A DNA stretch of 64,000 bases from Lachnospiraceae bacterium (GTDB lineage Bacteria; Bacillota; Clostridia; Lachnospirales; Lachnospiraceae): assembly GCA_017446045.1 (NCBI GenBank), contig JAFSRP010000049.1, positions 1 through 64,000 of the forward strand, written 5' to 3'. The notes below the pieces were generated by a model, which made no database searches, had not been told where the DNA came from, and saw nothing but the letters and a program-made list of their open reading frames with translations. A program made the translations under genes and the position numbers. The stretch's first letter is position 1; each line of letters opens with the position of its first letter. Below are positions 55,394 through 64,000 of the stretch, in pieces.

Positions 55394-57421
55394 TTATCGT
55401 ACCATCGCGACCTCACCGATCTCCTTCTCGCCGTTATAGACAGTGCCGAGGGCATACTGCATACCGCCGGCTTCCACAAAGTCGTAGACCATCATATTCA
55501 GGCTGCTTGTCTCACTGGTGACATCAAAATATCCCGGATCGTCATCCCAGTCACCGTTCATGACGATGTTGTCCGGCACATTCAGCTTTTTGGACTCTAT
55601 ACTGCCGGGATCACTGACCATGAACTCGTGTGTTTCCGTCGGATGCAGAAGGACGGTCACCTTATATCCCATGTACTGGACTTCCGCATCGCAGACCATG
55701 ATCCGGCACTGGTCCTCCCCATCGACCGGGGTCACTACATTAAGGATGCCCTTCCACTTGCCGCCGAGATCCTGCAGTTCCGTGAGCGGTCTGCCGTCGA
55801 TCGGGAATTCATCGTTAAAGTACCAGTTAAAGTCATCCAGGCTTACTTCTCCGGATGCCGCAGCGTTGCTGCCGCTGCTGCCATCGGACTGCTGCGTCTG
55901 CGTTACAGCCTCTGTTGCGCCTCCGGGTATACCCGCAGGGAGATCGCTGCTTTCTGTTGTAATATTGGCTGATGCACTTCCTGTCGGCTGAAGGCTGACG
56001 GGAACAGGCACATCCGAAGTACCCGGCATCACCGTCAGTGAGGGTCTGCTTCCGTCCATGATCCAGATCTTTTCTCCATCCGGACGGACGAGTGCCATCA
56101 TGTACTCTTCCTTATTCTCGTTTACATATCTGCCACGGCCGATTGCAGCATCCTGTGTATACTCAAAGCTGAAGCTTGCAAACGGATAACTGCTGTCCTC
56201 ATTTTCCATGCGGTTGTAATAGAATTCCTCATGGGTACACACGGCGTCGGAAAGTCCGCTTTCATCTATGACATTCCCTTCTCCGTCAATACCCAGATAC
56301 CAGTCGATCCGAACATCGACGTAACCTTTTTCATACTCATCCTCAGGCTGGTAATTGTCTACATACAGGTTGCAAAGATGTGCTTCAAACCCTCTGCCGG
56401 CTGTCCGGGCATCCCGGAAGATATAACACTTCCAGCCACCAAGATACTCCCTTGCGTCATATTCCGGATCACGATAATCACCCACGGTTCTGTCCGCAAA
56501 TACCGAGGGGCTGGTATACCAGGCAAAATCCTCCAGGGTCGGCTGTTCGGAAGTATCGAGAAGTTTTTGGATCTCCATCCCTTCCATGTTCTCGAAGGTA
56601 TGGTTCTCGTGCTTTTCCTGTACGTTTAACCGGAAAGCTGCATTATGCGGCTGGGAGAACTGGTCCGTCAGCCAACAGGCGATCACGACCTCGCGGGTCT
56701 CCTCCGGCACCTGATATAGCAGCCAACGGTCCAGTTCCCCACCATTGTAGGGCTCCGCTGAACAATAGTATTGGTCTGCATCCGAGCGGATCTCGGATAC
56801 CGGCATATCCGTCACCGGACGGAGCATGCTGTCGGTACCGCCCGCAGCGCTTAAGTCCACGAGATTGCCATATTCATCCTTCGCCTCGATAAGATAGTAA
56901 TGTTCCGGCGCAGGAAGTTCCTTTACCATACCGGCATCGTAATCGGTAAGCTCCAGTTCAACGGATATGTATTTCATGCCGTCAGAGAGCCCGGTTTTGG
57001 AATCGATCCAGTCGGAAGCTTCCTCCGCACTGATATATAACTCTGTTCCGTCCATCTGGATCATGCTGCCGGCGTCATAGATTGCATTCGGATCCGCCAG
57101 GGAAACGATGCCGTCGGGCATGTCGACCCCGTACTGGGATGCAAATGCCTGTGCCGCCTGTCCCATGGAATCGGAACCGCCCGCACTGCCGGCACCGGTA
57201 TTTGTCGAACCGGAACCGGAAGCAGAAATTCCGCTGCCGGAGCCGGCAGTGCCCGGGGCATCGTTCGATACTGCGGTACTTTCGGAACCGGAACCACCGG
57301 ATCCATTGCCGCCGGATGCAGCTTCCTTGCCCCCGCAGGCTGCCAGAATGATGACCAATGCGAAGACCGGCAATACAGCTGCAACTGTCCAGACCCTATC
57401 AGATAATGTATGCTTTTTCAT
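55394..57421 (-). CDS. Large lipoprotein with two copies of a shared domain, 675 residues
   Basis: A lipobox (VIILAACGG, Cys29) marks a lipoprotein. A Gly/Ser-rich spacer (30-90) follows. A domain at 100-260 (MIQMDGTELYISAEEASDWI) precedes two copies of a domain of about 150 residues: 295-447 and 527-675. Each starts with a D-F-x-W-Y motif, has GGWK or GGKWK, and ends in ALVR or AMVR. A third copy occurs in the 408-residue protein. The GGGAGG ribosome site lies in the end of the upstream gene, 4 bases away. Confidence 0.8.
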   Translation of the reverse strand: MKKHTLSDRVWTVAAVLPVFALVIILAACGGKEAASGGNGSGGSGSESTAVSNDAPGTAGSGSGISASGSGSTNTGAGSAGGSDSMGQAAQAFASQYGVDMPDGIVSLADPNAIYDAGSMIQMDGTELYISAEEASDWIDSKTGLSDGMKYISVELELTDYDAGMVKELPAPEHYYLIEAKDEYGNLVDLSAAGGTDSMLRPVTDMPVSEIRSDADQYYCSAEPYNGGELDRWLLYQVPEETREVVIACWLTDQFSQPHNAAFRLNVQEKHENHTFENMEGMEIQKLLDTSEQPTLEDFAWYTSPSVFADRTVGDYRDPEYDAREYLGGWKCYIFRDARTAGRGFEAHLCNLYVDNYQPEDEYEKGYVDVRIDWYLGIDGEGNVIDESGLSDAVCTHEEFYYNRMENEDSSYPFASFSFEYTQDAAIGRGRYVNENKEEYMMALVRPDGEKIWIMDGSRPSLTVMPGTSDVPVPVSLQPTGSASANITTESSDLPAGIPGGATEAVTQTQQSDGSSGSNAAASGEVSLDDFNWYFNDEFPIDGRPLTELQDLGGKWKGILNVVTPVDGEDQCRIMVCDAEVQYMGYKVTVLLHPTETHEFMVSDPGSIESKKLNVPDNIVMNGDWDDDPGYFDVTSETSSLNMMVYDFVEAGGMQYALGTVYNGEKEIGEVAMVR

Positions 57422-57424
57422 GAC

Positions 57425-60400
57425 TTAGTTTCCTCCCAATGATGTCGTCTCGTCCGAGATCTTGGTACCTCTCAGGTCGGCTTTCATTTTTACAAACTGG
57501 TTGTCCAGCTCTGTCATACCGGCAAAGGTCAGAACAGGATGCTTTGGATCGTTCGGATCAGTCTCCTTTGAGATCAGAAGCTCCATACCTGCAGCCAGTC
57601 CAAAGTCTGCCAGGTTATAAGTCCCGCTTTCGATCTTCTGATGGTAGGCATTGTTCTCCGCGTTCCTTTCTTTCGAAGCGCCTTCAAATGCATAGTCCGT
57701 ATTCGTCGGGTTCAGAGTAAGCCTCATGGTCGTCTTGTCGAAGGGACCCTCAAAAGTCTGTACCGGTCCCTCTTCATACTTCACGGCAGCCGCTACCAGG
57801 CCATCCTTCGTTCCGGGGCGCAGGACCATCGTCCCCCTGCTCACCTGCTTCGCATACTGACCCTCGATTTGGAAATACTGGTTGACATAATTTTGTTCCT
57901 GCTCGAGCGCCTCCTGACTGGCCTGGCCGCCGAGGCTTCCTATGATCTGCCCCTGCTGCTGTACGAGGCCGTCCAGCATAGGCATGTTGAACTCCTGCAT
58001 AGCGGCTTCAACCTCCCATGTGCCGTAGATATCAGGTTCGATCTCGGACCAGGGACCGTAAACATATTCGTCTCCAATACAGATATACTCTCTCACTTGG
58101 GCATGGAAAACCGGTTCTTCCCCGCTGTAGCCGCCCGTGAAATCGCCGGTATCCAAGGTGATCTTTTTCTCCCAATCCTCTACGGGATATAGCTCCTCGA
58201 TCTCAAACTCCTCTTCGTCGTCACGCACGATCTTAAGTTCAAGGCCGATGTCCATTTCCTTCAGATAATACTCTTCATTGCGGGCATCCCTGGCCAATTG
58301 GTCCGGGTAACCCCTCAAGGTCACATAAAGCAATTCTTTATCCACGTTGACCTCCGGCTCCGCAGGCTTGAGGAGCAGGTAGGTATAGACGCCGTTTTCA
58401 CCGAGCCCGATGTCCTTAAGATCGTAAAGCTGCGTGTAATCCAGCGTCCTGAACGGTTTCTCATCATGGTAAAGCACTTCGCCGGCTTTTATGATACCTG
58501 CGATTGACAGATCTGCCGACTTATTCTGCTCCTCCTTCTTTAAGACAGACGCCATGGGCCGGGGCCGGTATTCGTGAAGGAAATCCGATTTATCCTCAGG
58601 CGTATAAGGCACCGTCAGGATCCCGTAACTGTCCACACCCTCGTCGCTGCGATGGATCCGGTGTGTTCTGAGGAAAGGATAATTGATGTCAGGCGAAGAC
58701 GCCGGCTCAGAATACTTTGAGACCGGTTTTTTCGGGTCAAGATCCGGAAGATCAAGGATGTCGCAGAGCTTTGTGTCCGTCACCGAATATTTATCGATCG
58801 GGATCCGGTTCTCCCGCATCCAGCGCAGGAATTTCTCGCAGGCCCTGGGGTACAGAAAATCAGAGATCCCATAGGCTTTCTTGATGGTTTTCGAAAATGA
58901 CTGGAAGGCCTGATAATTCAGCATGATCCAGTTTGTGCTATGCCATTTATAGTACTTGTTCAGGTATTCGATGAAATAGCCGAGAAGATAACCGGAATCC
59001 TGCAGATGGTCGGAAGGATTCTGGTCAAAATCCCAGGCCAGGTACTCTTCCCACTTCCTGCCGGCGGCGTAGGTAAGAAAAGTCTCCCAGTCTTCCGGCT
59101 TATCAAGATCCAGACCACCGATGACCTTGAAATAGCCTTTCTCATTCATGTAGCGGTATGCGTCTGGTTCCATAGCTGCGGCGACCGCCTCAAACAGACG
59201 GACGTTCGAACCCCGTCCGATGACTTCCCCAGTGTAATACTCATGCTGGCAGGCATGCAGGATTTCATGCGCAAGCGTGAGCGGCAGCGTATCCTGATTG
59301 ATTGCGCTCTGATCGCCTACGTTTGACTGAAAGATCACGCCGAGGGACACGACGATATAGGGATTGCGCATATAGACCACCTTCTGTTCGGCGTCTGCGC
59401 CTGTATTCAGTGCCTGCAGATAGATATTAATGGTATATGAGTGCATCCTGACCTTGTAAATGGGTGAATTCAGGAACTCATACGCATAACGGGCGGACTG
59501 GGCGACCTGTTCGATGATATCCGGAAAGATCTTCTTGGCTCTCAGATTACTTTCCAGGGTTTGAACTACAGTGTCAGTCTTTACTGTTTCACAGAAATTT
59601 GTCAGCACCTGGCGGTTCCGTTCCGCCACAGCCTCATCATAAGTCCGACCCTTGGCATCTTTTCCGTTTTCATATTCATCCGGGTTAGGCCTGGGAAATC
59701 TATGATTTGCCTTTTTAAGCAGCTTGAGCTTTTCTTCTTTCAGTTCTTCGTAGGTCGCATCTACTGCTCCCAGTTCGTCCTTCGCCCAGATAATGTTGAA
59801 TTTGTCGCCTTCTTTATGATAACTGCCTGTTTCCTTTCCCTTATAGTATCGTTCGATTTCCGTCGCATTATAGTAAAGCGTGTAAGCAGTATAGCCCAAC
59901 GTGATCACGATGGCTGCGACACCTTCGATGCTGTTCTGGCGGGACTTATAGGAAAGCACACCATCGGTGACTTCGGAGGCATATTCATAGTATTCTCCGT
60001 TTTCATCGATCCTGAACGCTACCATTGAATCATACATTTCCTCCGGCACACCCAGTGTACTTAAGTCGACACTGACATTGTAATAACCCGGAAGGTACTC
60101 GTCTGCCTTCAGTCCCGCATCCAGGTCAAACGCCATCAGCAGCGCGCCATTTTTCTCCTCCAGTGTTTCGCTGACGCTGTCGAGTTCTCTTCCGGATAAA
60201 CGGCTGACCTTGAATTCCCGGTCATAGTCCAGGGCATTCTCCTCTGCGGAGATCTGAAGACCCTGCCACGGATTCAGCTCAAAAGCTTTGGAATTTCCGA
60301 CTATCGTCGGGACCTCTTCCACTTCCTCGAGGGTGATCCCCTCCAGTTCATCGCTGATACCGGAACCGTTTGAGCCGTTCTGCCCGTTCCCTCCGGTATT

Positions 60401-60871
60401 GCCGCCATTGCTTCCGCTCCCGGTATTCCCGCCGGAAACGGCATGGGTCTCCGGTCCGCCAAAGAGTTTTGTCCGAACAAAGCCCGGATAGACGAAACAA
60501 ACAAAGACTGCCGCTGCAGTGACCAGGGCGATCAGGGGCTTCAAAGAGCGCGGCAGGGAAGCCGTCTTCTGCGGACGGCTCCCTTGTGGTGCATTCTGTG
60601 TATATTGCTGAGTTCCGGTGTGCGGAGCCTGCTGTCCTCCCGGAGCCGGCGCTGCCTGCTGTGCCTGCTGCACTGCTATCCCCACCTTCCAGCCGCAGGA
60701 ACGACAGAATTTCGCGCCGGGGGCCAGCGCTTTGCCGCAGGACCGGCAAAACTTCGGCTGCTGTGTGCCTGACTTTGGAGGCTCAATTTTCGGTACGGCT
60801 TTACCGCAGCCTTCACAGAAAGCCGCATTTTCCCGCAGTTCTGTTCCGCAGTATCTACAAAATCTGGCCAT
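57425..60871 (-). CDS. Zinc-ribbon membrane protein with an HExxH metallopeptidase-like motif, 1148 residues
   Basis: The start at 60871 (GGAGG upstream) gives M-A-R-F-C-R-Y-C-G. Two zinc ribbons occupy residues 1-65. After a Gln-rich linker comes a membrane segment (LIALVTAAAVFVCFVYPGFV). The middle part has HEILH at 535-539 with Glu561 (LFEAVAAAME) as a possible third ligand, the pattern of a gluzincin-type metallopeptidase. The nearby context (LPLTLAHEILHACQHEYY) is family-like. The C-terminal 199 residues (from 950, GTWEVEAAMQEFNMPMLDGL) match the end of the 1072-residue protein. The overall family is unrecognised; it may act on wall or surface proteins. Confidence 0.82.
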   Translation of the reverse strand: MARFCRYCGTELRENAAFCEGCGKAVPKIEPPKSGTQQPKFCRSCGKALAPGAKFCRSCGWKVGIAVQQAQQAAPAPGGQQAPHTGTQQYTQNAPQGSRPQKTASLPRSLKPLIALVTAAAVFVCFVYPGFVRTKLFGGPETHAVSGGNTGSGSNGGNTGGNGQNGSNGSGISDELEGITLEEVEEVPTIVGNSKAFELNPWQGLQISAEENALDYDREFKVSRLSGRELDSVSETLEEKNGALLMAFDLDAGLKADEYLPGYYNVSVDLSTLGVPEEMYDSMVAFRIDENGEYYEYASEVTDGVLSYKSRQNSIEGVAAIVITLGYTAYTLYYNATEIERYYKGKETGSYHKEGDKFNIIWAKDELGAVDATYEELKEEKLKLLKKANHRFPRPNPDEYENGKDAKGRTYDEAVAERNRQVLTNFCETVKTDTVVQTLESNLRAKKIFPDIIEQVAQSARYAYEFLNSPIYKVRMHSYTINIYLQALNTGADAEQKVVYMRNPYIVVSLGVIFQSNVGDQSAINQDTLPLTLAHEILHACQHEYYTGEVIGRGSNVRLFEAVAAAMEPDAYRYMNEKGYFKVIGGLDLDKPEDWETFLTYAAGRKWEEYLAWDFDQNPSDHLQDSGYLLGYFIEYLNKYYKWHSTNWIMLNYQAFQSFSKTIKKAYGISDFLYPRACEKFLRWMRENRIPIDKYSVTDTKLCDILDLPDLDPKKPVSKYSEPASSPDINYPFLRTHRIHRSDEGVDSYGILTVPYTPEDKSDFLHEYRPRPMASVLKKEEQNKSADLSIAGIIKAGEVLYHDEKPFRTLDYTQLYDLKDIGLGENGVYTYLLLKPAEPEVNVDKELLYVTLRGYPDQLARDARNEEYYLKEMDIGLELKIVRDDEEEFEIEELYPVEDWEKKITLDTGDFTGGYSGEEPVFHAQVREYICIGDEYVYGPWSEIEPDIYGTWEVEAAMQEFNMPMLDGLVQQQGQIIGSLGGQASQEALEQEQNYVNQYFQIEGQYAKQVSRGTMVLRPGTKDGLVAAAVKYEEGPVQTFEGPFDKTTMRLTLNPTNTDYAFEGASKERNAENNAYHQKIESGTYNLADFGLAAGMELLISKETDPNDPKHPVLTFAGMTELDNQFVKMKADLRGTKISDETTSLGGN

Positions 60872-60961
60872 ACCTGTCCTCCCAACGATCACCGCATCAT
60901 CATCGAAATCGGGCAGCCCGGGCTTTCGAAGTCCCGGTCTGCCCACTGCTGTTGATAAGCT

Positions 60962-62188
60962 TTACTTTGCACTACGCATCAGGGCGATGCTGTCCTTTTC
61001 ACCCGAGATCCAGGTGAATGTACCGACGGCGTACTCTGTCTGTCCATCCTTTGAGAGGTAGAAAGCGTCAAAGTCGATCTTTGAGTCATCCGTCATGGCT
61101 GTCGCTGTTCCCTCAAGGTCATCATACGTGCCCCGATAGACACTGCTGCCTTTCTCTTCTATCGTCTCCCCGTTCGGCTCGACAAGGTATTTCCAGTTCA
61201 GGGTGATATTGAACTTACCGCCGGCCGCATCGATATTTGCATTGAGATAGCGCTCGACATCAGAACCGTAGACGCCCTTCTTCGTACAGATGAATGCCTT
61301 CCAACCACCGTTCAGCGCTTCCTGCAGGTCTGTCATCCTGGTCGCGCGGTTCGGATCAGTAATGACCTGGGCGTTGCCGTATCCGGTCTCGTTGACGTAG
61401 TCGAGGAACCAGTCAAACTCCGTCGCATAGGCAGGCTCATCAGTAGAGAGCTTTTTGGCGATCGCTGCCATTGCATCGCCCGTGGGTGTCCCCGCAACAG
61501 AGGATGTCGCGCCGCCGGATTTATTCTGCGGGGCATTCGGATCATAGCTGCCGTCCGCGCCCACATAGTAGCCGTCCGGTGTATAGGCATTGCTGATCAT
61601 ATATCCCGTTTCATCCACGTAGTAATAGACACCGTTGTCATTGATCCAGCTGTTCTTGACCAGATCTCCGTCCTTCTCGTAGAACCATACGCTGGCGATC
61701 TGGATCCATTTACCGCCGGTGACAGTAGGAATGCCCGAATTCGTACCCGCAGCGGAGGGTGAGCTCCCGTTCTTCTCATTCTTCTTTGCCAGGGCTTCTG
61801 CCTTCTTGCCGAGGGCAGCGGTACTCGTGCTGCCGCCAGTCTCGCTGCCGGTGCTCTGTCCGGTGCTGCCCAGGCTCCCGCTCGCAGTGCCGATATCCTC
61901 GGCTTCAGTCTCTGTCTGCTGGGTAGCCGGCACCTGTTCGTAAGCTTCTGTCTGTGTCTCGAGATAGTCTTCGGTCAGTTTATGGACCAGGAAGTCTCCT
62001 TCGATTTTGATCTCCGCATCAGCCATGCTCATGGTCATCGCGAAATCGCCGGCGATCATTTTGTCATCTCCGTTCACACAGTACGCTCCGATGTGGTCCA
62101 TCTTGACATGTCCGCCTCCGGACTTCTCATCTTCGAAAGATTTGTCGATCTTGGCATGATACATACCGTTCGAGGTGGTCGTGATCAT
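60962..62188 (-). CDS. C-terminal part of a frameshifted zinc-ribbon protein, with wall-binding-like repeat and shared domain
   Basis: As annotated here it is 408 residues from an ATG at 62188, but reading upstream in the same frame continues into a plausible protein (FDSDDYDDPEEFTPAEIDAL) back to about 62262. The N-terminus shows no ribosome site or signal. Residues 158-217 look like a wall-binding repeat (WFYEKDGDLVKNSWINDNG), and 255-405 are the third copy of the domain found twice in the lipoprotein, ending in IALMR. It most likely forms the second half of one protein with the gene at 62188-63081, which has lost one base. Confidence 0.72.
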   Translation of the reverse strand: MITTTSNGMYHAKIDKSFEDEKSGGGHVKMDHIGAYCVNGDDKMIAGDFAMTMSMADAEIKIEGDFLVHKLTEDYLETQTEAYEQVPATQQTETEAEDIGTASGSLGSTGQSTGSETGGSTSTAALGKKAEALAKKNEKNGSSPSAAGTNSGIPTVTGGKWIQIASVWFYEKDGDLVKNSWINDNGVYYYVDETGYMISNAYTPDGYYVGADGSYDPNAPQNKSGGATSSVAGTPTGDAMAAIAKKLSTDEPAYATEFDWFLDYVNETGYGNAQVITDPNRATRMTDLQEALNGGWKAFICTKKGVYGSDVERYLNANIDAAGGKFNITLNWKYLVEPNGETIEEKGSSVYRGTYDDLEGTATAMTDDSKIDFDAFYLSKDGQTEYAVGTFTWISGEKDSIALMRSAK

Positions 62189-63081
62189 CAGCGCGTCGAT
62201 CTCAGCAGGCGTAAACTCCTCCGGATCATCGTAGTCATCAGAATCAAATCCATGATGCCGACAAGTGAAAAGATAATGTCCCAGCCTCCATCCTCTTCGA
62301 TTCTCAGATTACAGTTCCTCGGCGTACTCAGCGCCTCTTTCTTGATCTCCGGGAAATTATCCGGCACGTTGGGTATGTCCTCATAGCCTTCGATCACAGT
62401 CATCTGGATCTCGCCCTTGTAGTCACCGATCAGGTCGGTCAGCATAGCATCTGTCTTGATCTGGGCTCCTTCGGGGACCTTGATCTTGGAGAGATCACCT
62501 GTCGTCACACCGCCGCTGATCGCGTTCATCCCCTGCTCAAGGAGAGCTGCCTGCTCTGCCGCAGTCAGACCCCCCTGGGTGCCGACAGCTCCGGCAGTGC
62601 CGGAGTCGGATGATCCGTCCGAAGTACCGTCCGTGCTTTGGCTGACGGAACCACCGGATGTACCGCCGGCTGCCATCGTAGTCTCTGCCTGGATCGTAGT
62701 GCTTTCCGCTTCGGTGCCCGGCTCTTTCTTGCCTCCGCGCAGCGCAAACACAGCTGCGACCGCAGCCAGTGCCACTACACCGCCGATCAGGGCGATCTTC
62801 GGAAAACCGCCGCCGGGACGGGACGGACCGGAAGGCGCAGCAGGAGCCGGTTTTCCTGTATTTCCTGTAAACGCAGGACCCGAAGGATTATCCTGATAGA
62901 CAGGCGCTGGTGAAGGCGGTATGTTCTGTGCAGGTTCCGGTCTATATTCCGGTTGCCCCGGTCCTTCTGCATATCCCTGTCCTTCCGCCATTCCCAAAGG
63001 CAACACCTTTGCACCGCAGGCTTCACAAAATTTCGCGTCGTCGGGGAGCGGAGCTCCGCAATTCTCACAAAACTGACTCAT
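62188..63081 (-). pseudogene. N-terminal part of the same zinc-ribbon protein, broken by a frameshift
   Basis: Starts at 63081 with AAGGAGG. A zinc ribbon (FCENCGAPLPDDAKFCEACG) is followed by a Pro-rich linker, a membrane segment (IALIGGVVALAAVAAVFAL), a Thr/Ser/Gly spacer and a beta-rich domain (LIGDYKGEIQMTVIEGYEDI). After about residue 274 the frame turns into an implausible Leu/Arg tail (MDLILMTTMIRRSLRLL), whereas the other frame continues sensibly, so one base is missing near 62236-62264. The full protein would be about 706 residues. It is the first gene of the locus. Confidence 0.75.
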
Positions 63082-63425
63082 ACTGCTTCCTCCTTATTAC
63101 TTGACATGAAAATCCTGAAATTTTTGTCATTTTTTCCTGAATTATCATTAATTTGTCACGTTTTTTCTTCGTTCACACAGCTGAACCGTCTGTTTACAGT
63201 TCCTGTAAAACAGCTCTTTGTCTTCAGACCGTCCGAAAAGTTAAGATATTCGGAAACCCGCATAAGATAAAGTGTTTCCCTCAACGTACAAATATACGCA
63301 AACAGGCGGGTTTTGGGGTCGATCCCCTAAAACTCGCTGCATTCTGCATCATTTCATTCTTCCATTAGTATTGTCCGATGTATCAGTGGAAATGTAAATA
63401 TTTTTGAAGTTTTTGTCATGGACTC
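63082..63425. other. Intergenic region upstream of the zinc-ribbon locus
   Basis: Between the first gene of the minus-strand locus and the plus-strand HTH gene's promoter. It has no gene. It contains TTTGTCA three times (63123-63129, 63152-63158, 63412-63418) and the palindrome TTTACAG-TTC-CTGTAAA (63193-63209), plus a hairpin GGGG-TCGAT-CCCC (63315-63327). I could not find a strong sigma-A promoter for the locus; the repeats may be binding sites of an activator. Confidence 0.5.
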
Positions 63426-63454
63426 TTGTGAAAAGCCGCGCATCCGTTTATGAT
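63426..63454 (+). promoter_or_regulatory. Sigma-A promoter of the divergent HTH gene
   Basis: TTGTGA and TATGAT, 17 bases apart; start point near 63461. The leader up to 63533 is about 73 bases. It carries CGGGTA (63458-63463) and TACCCG (63491-63496) that can pair, and GGAAAGCC twice, 22 bases apart. Confidence 0.55.
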
Positions 63455-63533
63455 TAACGGGTAACCCACGTCTTCGGAAAGCCGTTAAGGTACCCGGAAA
63501 GCCTCTGTGATATCAGAAGGGATATATAGCTTT

Positions 63534-64000
63534 ATGGAAAACAAACTGGATTATCTGATGACTTTGACCGATACGAAGAACAGTGTCCTGAGCAAAGCCA
63601 TTTCCTTTGATCCCTCTTATATCAGCAGGATCCGCAGGGGAAAACGCAGCATTCCGCTGACCCCTCAGTTCGTACGGGCTGTCGCAGGTTACTTCGGGAG
63701 GAATATAAAAGATGCCAAACAACTGGATGCACTGGCGGAAGTACTATGTCCCGGAGAGACGCTGCCGGATTCGAAAGAAGCATTGGAGCAGATGCTCATC
63801 GAATGGCTGAGCAACAAAAACGAAAAATCTCCGGACTATGTCCGGGACTTTCTTGACGGGTTTTCTCAGGCAAGCAGCCTCACCGGAAAAGAGCCGGACG
63901 CTCACTCCGCTTCTTCGTTGTCCGGGCAGGACCCCTTTCCCGCGGCTGATCCGGTTCTGTCCGGAACCTATGTTGGAAAAGCGTCCTCCGAAGCCTGGTT
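63534..64000 (+). CDS. HTH-type regulator, N-terminal part (runs off window)
   Basis: The first 155 residues are open to the window edge. The start at 63534 has AGAAGG at a rather long distance. Residues 1-55 look like an XRE-type helix-turn-helix (VLSKAISFDPSYISRIRRGK). The next part is helical and then Ser/Pro-rich (SSLSGQDPFPAADPVL). It is transcribed away from the zinc-ribbon locus, so it may regulate it. The C-terminus lies beyond the window, so I cannot say whether a sensor domain follows. Confidence 0.72.
   Translation, partial: MENKLDYLMTLTDTKNSVLSKAISFDPSYISRIRRGKRSIPLTPQFVRAVAGYFGRNIKDAKQLDALAEVLCPGETLPDSKEALEQMLIEWLSNKNEKSPDYVRDFLDGFSQASSLTGKEPDAHSASSLSGQDPFPAADPVLSGTYVGKASSEAW

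Noticed and set aside
62236-62264. Programmed -1 frameshift at the split zinc-ribbon gene
   Set aside because: No X-XXY-YYZ heptamer in the right frame and no clear downstream pseudoknot; a plain one-base loss is simpler.

Overview
This window (about 50% GC) most likely comes from a Gram-positive Clostridia chromosome, probably a Lachnospiraceae-type gut anaerobe. Evidence for this is inferred: strong AAGGAGG ribosome sites, sigma-A promoters of the TTGACA-17-TATAAT kind, a SipW/TasA-like surface cluster, a glnA-ANTAR regulator pair, a NiCo-type riboswitch and Clostridia-style zinc-ribbon membrane proteins. I see no rRNA, tRNA, CRISPR array or transposase gene.

Bases 1-16.6 kb are mostly housekeeping genes. 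They hold two metallo-beta-lactamase-fold hydrolases, a polar amino acid ABC transporter in an operon with an AbgB-like M20 amidohydrolase, lepA, rpsT, then comEC-yggS-holA, gpmI and (plus strand) uvrB. Bases 16.6-22.4 kb hold a tightly overlapping six-gene cluster: a secreted protein with cell-wall-binding-like repeats, a SipW-type signal peptidase, two secreted proteins with SipW-type signals, and two further secreted proteins. One strong promoter precedes it. It looks like a surface or biofilm-fibre system.

Bases 22.5-33.7 kb hold a YbaK deacylase with an MtnA/eIF2B-like isomerase, enolase, a self-regulated TetR-GNAT pair with two clear operators, a purB-MoxR-VWA-membrane protein operon, and glutamine synthetase followed by an ANTAR regulator. 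Bases 33.6-36.6 kb form a metal-efflux module: a CsoR-family repressor and two cation diffusion facilitators. Both transporter promoters carry the same ATACCC-N4-GGGTAT operator, and one transcript also carries a NiCo riboswitch with terminator. Then come an EFR1-type flavodoxin/ferredoxin protein, an XRE-Uma2 fusion with operator repeats, and an M20 peptidase.

The last 23 kb (40.3-63.1 kb, all minus strand) are the most unusual part: ten or eleven genes that look like one system. They encode zinc-ribbon-headed membrane proteins (164, 303, 1072 and 1148 residues and a frameshifted protein of about 706), two paralogous giant membrane proteins (1273 and 1370 residues) with a nearly identical multi-pass N-terminus, a large lipoprotein, and two single-pass proteins. 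Several share domains I cannot match to a named family. One carries an HExxH metallopeptidase-like motif. A divergent HTH protein starts at 63534 and runs off the window; it may regulate the locus. I read this as a candidate undescribed cell-envelope complex; its function is unknown.
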